NCBI GenBank assembly: GCA_007127575.1
Contig: SKZC01000160.1
Location: 1 to 8,931 of the forward strand
DNA length: 8,931 bases
Source: Gemmatimonadota bacterium
Lineage (GTDB): Bacteria; Gemmatimonadota; Gemmatimonadetes; Longimicrobiales; Gaopeijiaceae
Direction of reading: 5' to 3'
Numbering within the stretch: position 1 is the stretch's first letter; each line of letters opens with the position of its first letter. The notes below the pieces were generated by a model. It did not search any database and was not told the origin of the DNA. It saw only the letters and a list, made by a program, of their open reading frames with translations. Positions 6,452 through 8,931 of the stretch are shown here, piece after piece. A program made the translations under genes and the position numbers.

Positions 6452-7192
6452 ATGAACGGAGAGGTCCGTCCCTACGAAGTCCGGGACTTTCAAAAGGACG
6501 TCATCGACGCCAGCCACCAGATCCCGGTGGTGGTGGACTTCTGGGCCGAGTGGTGTGGGCCCTGTCGCGTGCTGGGCCCCATCCTGGAGAAGCTGGCCCA
6601 GGAGGCCGAGGGGCGCTGGAAGCTGGCCAAGGTGGACACGGAGGCCTTTTCCGCCGAAGCGGCCCGGTACGGGATCCGGGGAATCCCCAACGTGAAGCTC
6701 GTCGTGGACGGACACCCGGTGAGCGAGTTCACCGGAGCGCTCCCCGAGTCGGAGGTCCGGAGCTGGCTTCACCAGTCCCTCCCCACCGAGGAGGACCAGG
6801 AGGCGAGCCAGGCCGTGGAGGAAGCCCGCTCCGTGGTCTTCACCGACCCGGAACGGGTGCTGCACCTCCTGGAGGCGGAGGCTCCCCGTTGGGCCGATGG
6901 GGAGGAGGTCTCCGATCTCCAGCTATTCGCCCGCCTCTTCCTCAAGCTGGAGGCTCCGGAAGAGCTGGGGGCCTCGGAGGCGGCCCGACTCTACCTGGAG
7001 GCCATCCGGCACCTCCAGGACCAGGAGTTCGACGAGGCGCTGGGCGGGTTCATCGCCGCCTTCCGAGCGGATCGGTCCCTGGACGACGAGGGCCCCCGCC
7101 GGGCCTGCCTGGCCGTCTTCCGGTTCCTGGGCCATGAGGACCCGGTGGTGCGGCGCCGTCGGAGTGAGCTGGCCGGGGCGCTGTATTCTTGA
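6452..7192 (+). CDS. Thioredoxin-domain co-chaperone, CnoX/YbbN-like
   Basis: The product is a cytoplasmic thioredoxin fold fused to a TPR-like C-terminal domain, the architecture of YbbN/CnoX. In E. coli that protein holds unfolding proteins and works with GroEL and DnaK under oxidative stress. It has 246 residues. The thioredoxin domain (about 8-108) has VVVDFWAEWCGPCRVLGPIL at 26-45 with Cys35 and Cys38, and cis-Pro79 in GIRGIPNVKLVVDG. A charged linker follows, then helical pairs to the end (IRHLQDQEFDEALGGFIAAF and a final RRACLAVFRFLGHEDPVV). Unlike E. coli CnoX, it keeps a canonical CGPC site, so dithiol/disulfide activity is likely. The ATG at 6452 gives a normal N-terminus but has no clear ribosome-binding site. 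It is divergent from tex. The insertion-sequence debris begins shortly after its stop. Confidence 0.9.
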   Translation: MNGEVRPYEVRDFQKDVIDASHQIPVVVDFWAEWCGPCRVLGPILEKLAQEAEGRWKLAKVDTEAFSAEAARYGIRGIPNVKLVVDGHPVSEFTGALPESEVRSWLHQSLPTEEDQEASQAVEEARSVVFTDPERVLHLLEAEAPRWADGEEVSDLQLFARLFLKLEAPEELGASEAARLYLEAIRHLQDQEFDEALGGFIAAFRADRSLDDEGPRRACLAVFRFLGHEDPVVRRRRSELAGALYS

Positions 7193-7230
7193 GGGGAAGG
7201 AGGTGGGTCTGTCTCCTCGGGGGGGGAACG

Positions 7231-7287
7231 TCACACCACGGCCAACGTCAGATAGGTTTCGTGAGCGTCAATGCCTCCATAGCACAT
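7231..7287 (-). pseudogene. IS110-family transposase, N-terminal remnant
   Basis: ATG at 7287 opens an 18-codon frame, MCYGGIDAHETYLTLAVV, ending at TGA 7233-7231. GIDAH-x-x-YLTLAVV is the typical start of IS110/IS1111 DEDD transposases and includes the first catalytic Asp. The rest of the protein (normally over 300 residues) is gone. AGGAGG lies 6 bases upstream of the ATG, so the original translation start survives. The identification rests on one short motif. Confidence 0.5.
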
Positions 7288-7404
7288 GGGTAGCCTCCTG
7301 GGCTGGCTGTGCGCCTGCGCCCGAGTCCGGTTCTCCCAGCGAAAGCGCCTCCCGTTCAGGGGGCTACTTGCCTTTCCCGCCCCCGGCGAGGCTCGGTTCC
7401 ATAA

Positions 7405-7670
7405 GGTCAGAGGCGGCCGACGGAGGTGATCCACCCCTTGAACCCGGCCAGTACACCTCGATCGCGTTCGGCAACCGGTGCCGGGAAGTCGGAGTGCGGC
7501 CGTCGATGGGCTTGGTGGGGGACGCGTACGACAGCACTCTGCGAAAGCTTCTTTGCGACGCTCGAGTGTGAGCCGATCGAGCGGACGGATCTGCCAACCC
7601 CGGTCGCGGCGGAGCGGGCGATCTTGAACTACATCGAGGGGTGCTCCAGCCCGCGGCGGAGACGCTCGCC
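7405..7670 (+). pseudogene. IS3-family transposase (orfB/InsF type), frameshifted remnant
   Basis: This is the C-terminal half of a DDE transposase of the IS3 family, readable only by joining three segments in different frames. They are GQRRPTEVIHPLNP (from 7405), then GQYTSIAFGNRCREVGVRPS with MGLVGDAYD, then ALCESFFATLECEPIERTDL with NYIEGCSSPRRRRS. These match the usual VIHHSDRGSQYTS, SMGSVGDAYDNALCESFFATLE and YNPRRRHS blocks. A small deletion of about 4 bases lies near 7440-7450, and a 1-base deletion near 7541 separates CTG from GCGAAAGC. The catalytic Glu (CESFF) is still encoded, but the second Asp position reads Asn. The N-terminal half and orfA are missing and the C-terminus decays after 7670. 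It cannot be active. Confidence 0.75.
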
Positions 7671-7839
7671 TGTAGCGTGTGAGCGCTCGACAGCGGTGGC
7701 GGAGAAGGGCCCGGGGGGCGAACCGACTCTGGCTACAGCCGAAGGCTCGTCCGCTGGGCTGGTTCTGCTCCCCCGCTCTGTCGGAGACGCTTCTGACTCC
7801 TGGGAGGTGGGGGAGGGGAGAAAAACGTAAGCCTTCACT

Positions 7840-7864
7840 TGTCCACCGAACCGGGGCAGGTTCA
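7840..7864 (+). repeat. Candidate right terminal repeat of the IS3-type element
   Basis: The 25-base segment begins TGTCCACC, contains ACCGGGGCAGG and ends TTCA. Read on the minus strand it starts TGAACC and runs through CCCCGG, which is like the TG...CA-bounded ends of many IS3-family elements. It lies downstream of the transposase remnant in the correct orientation. No matching left end is found in the window, and no target duplication can be assigned. Confidence 0.35.
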
Positions 7865-7923
7865 GCGGGGGCCTTCTTGAGTTTCGGCCGCTCATTCTGC
7901 TTCTCCCGGCGCACCTGCTTCGC

Positions 7924-8038
7924 CTCGAAGTCCATGTGGATATGGAGCGGCCGCTCCTCGGTGCTGAATCTCGCCTCCCGCACCACCCAGGGGCCGCCCG
8001 AGGCCCAGCGTCTCCTGAACGAGGTCGATGTCCCGCAG
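7924..8038 (-). pseudogene. ISL3-family transposase, N-terminal remnant with frameshift
   Basis: On the minus strand from 8038, LRDIDLVQETLGLGRP is followed, after a 1-base frame change in the G-run at 7990-7993, by PWVVREARFSTEERPLHIH and MDFE. Together they resemble the first 40 or so residues of ISL3 transposases (DxxLYxxLLGLxxPWxV, then an xRxDIxxDF-like stretch). The following zinc-finger and DDE parts are absent: the sequence becomes Lys/Arg-rich and unrecognisable after DFE. The remnant is short, so the family call is moderate. Confidence 0.45.
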
Positions 8039-8271
8039 GTCGCGTCCTCTTGCCCCTCGCCAACCAGCCACACCCTCTCGCGGCCGAAGGAAGGTACTCG
8101 AAACGGGCGACCCAGCTCCGGGAGCGCGGCCTCACGCGGCCACCCCCTTCCGATAGATCGTCGTTCCGGAGGCCACCAGGCATCGCGCAGGTGGAACCCC
8201 CCGCCTCATAGTTCACCCGTGCAGGACAGTGACGAGCCGGAAAGCGGCGGAGGTCCACACCGTGCTGCCCC

Positions 8272-8302
8272 TTGACCGGTAGCGAAGGGGGGGGGGTAAA
8301 TT
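8272..8302 (+). promoter_or_regulatory. Candidate promoter with a G10 spacer tract
   Basis: TTGACC at 8272-8277 (5 of 6 match to the -35 consensus) and TAAATT at 8297-8302 (4 of 6 to -10) are 19 bases apart. Ten consecutive G at 8287-8296 directly precede the -10. Transcription would start about 85 bases before the lipoprotein gene at 8398. TATTAT at 8309-8314 is an alternative -10, but its -35 position would fall in the G-run. This is a pattern match only. Confidence 0.35.
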
Positions 8303-8397
8303 AGGTCATATTATGCGGGAAGCGGGGCAAGTCCCTGCCCATCCGGTACGGCGAAGGCTTGCTTCTCCTTGATCGCCTCGCAACGACGAGATCGTCC

Positions 8398-8931
8398 ATG
8401 TCGAAATGTGGTCAGAACGTAGGATGGTGCGTGCTCACTCTATCCGTGATGTTACTATCCGGATGTAGGGATGAACCTACCGTCACTCCGCCGGAACTTC
8501 AGATGTCTGCGATCCAGGGACATGATCGTTTGGAGCTGGCGGACTCGATCGCGGAAAGCGAGTTGGAACGAGCGACGGGAGGGAGTTACGCACGGGGCTT
8601 CCAGGACGAGGTCCTCCGGATGGAAGCTTCTGTTCCCGGAATCGGTGGGGTATTTTTCGACCGGGAGGAGGAACAGTGGGTGGTCTGGACGACCGGAGCT
8701 TCCTCGCACGAGGAGGCTCGTGCGGCCACAGAGTCGCTACTCGAGGAGAATTCAGATTGGATCGTCGACTGGCCCTATCCCGTGCATGTGCGGACGGGTA
8801 GCCATACCCTCTCTCAACTGGTAAGTTGGCAGAAGATACTCTTGGGCCCGCTGCTCCATCGTGTTCCCACCTTCGTCTCGGTAGGTGCGTCCGAACGGAC
8901 GAATGGGGTCCGTATTGTGATCGAAGATGAA
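8398..8931 (+). CDS. Secreted lipoprotein of unknown function (3' end outside window)
   Basis: The open frame runs unbroken from ATG 8398 to the right edge (178 codons seen). It begins with a short lipoprotein signal: a hydrophobic stretch at 10-20 and the lipobox LSGC at 20-23, so Cys23 would be lipidated and the protein anchored in the membrane facing the periplasm or outside. The mature part is acidic. It contains two segments of similar layout: FQDEVLRMEASVPGIGGVFF followed by DREEEQWVVWTT (68-99), and LVSWQKILLGPLLHRVPTFV followed by SVGASERTNGVRIVIEDE (141-178). Each is a helix, then beta strands around a small acidic turn. This resembles the propeptide modules of secreted serine proteases, which is inference only. 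The ribosome-binding site is weak. ATG 8449 is a less likely start because it would lose the signal. Codons such as TTA, CTA and ATA are commoner than in the neighbours. Confidence 0.65.
   Translation, partial: MSKCGQNVGWCVLTLSVMLLSGCRDEPTVTPPELQMSAIQGHDRLELADSIAESELERATGGSYARGFQDEVLRMEASVPGIGGVFFDREEEQWVVWTTGASSHEEARAATESLLEENSDWIVDWPYPVHVRTGSHTLSQLVSWQKILLGPLLHRVPTFVSVGASERTNGVRIVIEDE

Larger units (their letters stand above)
7193..8270. mobile_element. Insertion-sequence graveyard: no intact gene
   Basis: About 1.1 kb without an intact coding gene lies between the thioredoxin gene and the AT-richer right-hand segment. Three recognisable transposase remnants, entered separately, are nested here: the IS110 N-terminus, IS3-type orfB, and the ISL3 N-terminus. 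All are truncated or frameshifted. The stretches 7288-7404, 7671-7839, 7865-7923 and 8039-8270 contain only high-GC sequence with accidental open frames; I recognise nothing in them. Debris from several families suggests repeated insertion and decay at one tolerant site. Confidence 0.7.

Noticed and set aside
4782..6455. A 557-codon open frame on the plus strand opposite tex
   Set aside because: It has low-complexity composition (Gly, Leu, His, Pro) and no motifs; the tex frame on the other strand is unambiguous.
7197..7204. AAGGAGGT, a perfect ribosome-binding site after the thioredoxin gene
   Set aside because: No start codon follows at suitable spacing with a protein-like frame; the frame it would open runs through insertion-sequence debris.
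7231..8073. A 280-codon minus-strand frame through the insertion-sequence region
   Set aside because: It is an accidental fusion: it joins part of an ISL3 remnant, antisense IS3 sequence and the IS110 N-terminus, with no coherent domain order.
2502..8423. A 13-base exact repeat GTCAGAACGTAGG at 2502-2514 and 8411-8423
   Set aside because: About one 13-base match is expected by chance in a window of this size; the first copy belongs to the inverted repeat and the second lies inside the lipoprotein coding region.

Overview
The window is high-GC bacterial DNA. Six well-packed chromosomal genes fill the first 7.2 kb. A stretch of about 1.1 kb of decayed insertion sequences follows, and a visibly AT-richer segment at the right edge opens a new gene. 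The gene set (an archaeal/bacterial-type XPB helicase, a secreted PQQ sugar dehydrogenase, Tex, and a thioredoxin-TPR protein with an intact CGPC site) and the codon bias would fit Gemmatimonadota or a similar high-GC phylum. That placement is an inference and rests on no marker gene.

Layout: (1) 1-863, minus strand: N-terminal 287 residues of an XPB/Rad25-type SF2 helicase that runs off the left edge. (2) 964-1839, plus: an MscS-family channel, divergent from the helicase. (3) 1821-1896: two strong hairpins in the convergent gap after the channel gene. (4) 1878-2123 and 2258-2449, minus: two small genes, one Cys-containing soluble protein of 81 aa and one basic single-span membrane protein of 63 aa. 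(5) 2641-4092, plus: a secreted PQQ-dependent sugar dehydrogenase, with a perfect 9-bp inverted repeat in its upstream region. (6) 4128-6281, minus: Tex, convergent with the dehydrogenase and separated from it by a short hairpin. (7) 6452-7192, plus: a CnoX/YbbN-like thioredoxin-TPR protein, divergent from tex. (8) 7193-8270: no intact gene, but remnants of three transposase families (IS110 N-terminus, frameshifted IS3-type orfB with a candidate right end, frameshifted ISL3 N-terminus). (9) 8398-8931, plus: the first 178 residues of a lipoprotein that runs off the right edge. A candidate promoter upstream of it has a run of ten G in its spacer.

Housekeeping and stress themes dominate: DNA repair helicase, osmotic channel, RNA-binding Tex, and chaperone-like thioredoxin. 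No operon links these genes into one pathway; most neighbours are divergent or convergent. I see no CRISPR array, tRNA or rRNA. I do not see a clearly new multi-gene system. The points most worth a second look are the G10 promoter tract with the partial lipoprotein behind it, the XPB that lacks its RED tripeptide, the small-gene pair, and the insertion-sequence graveyard.
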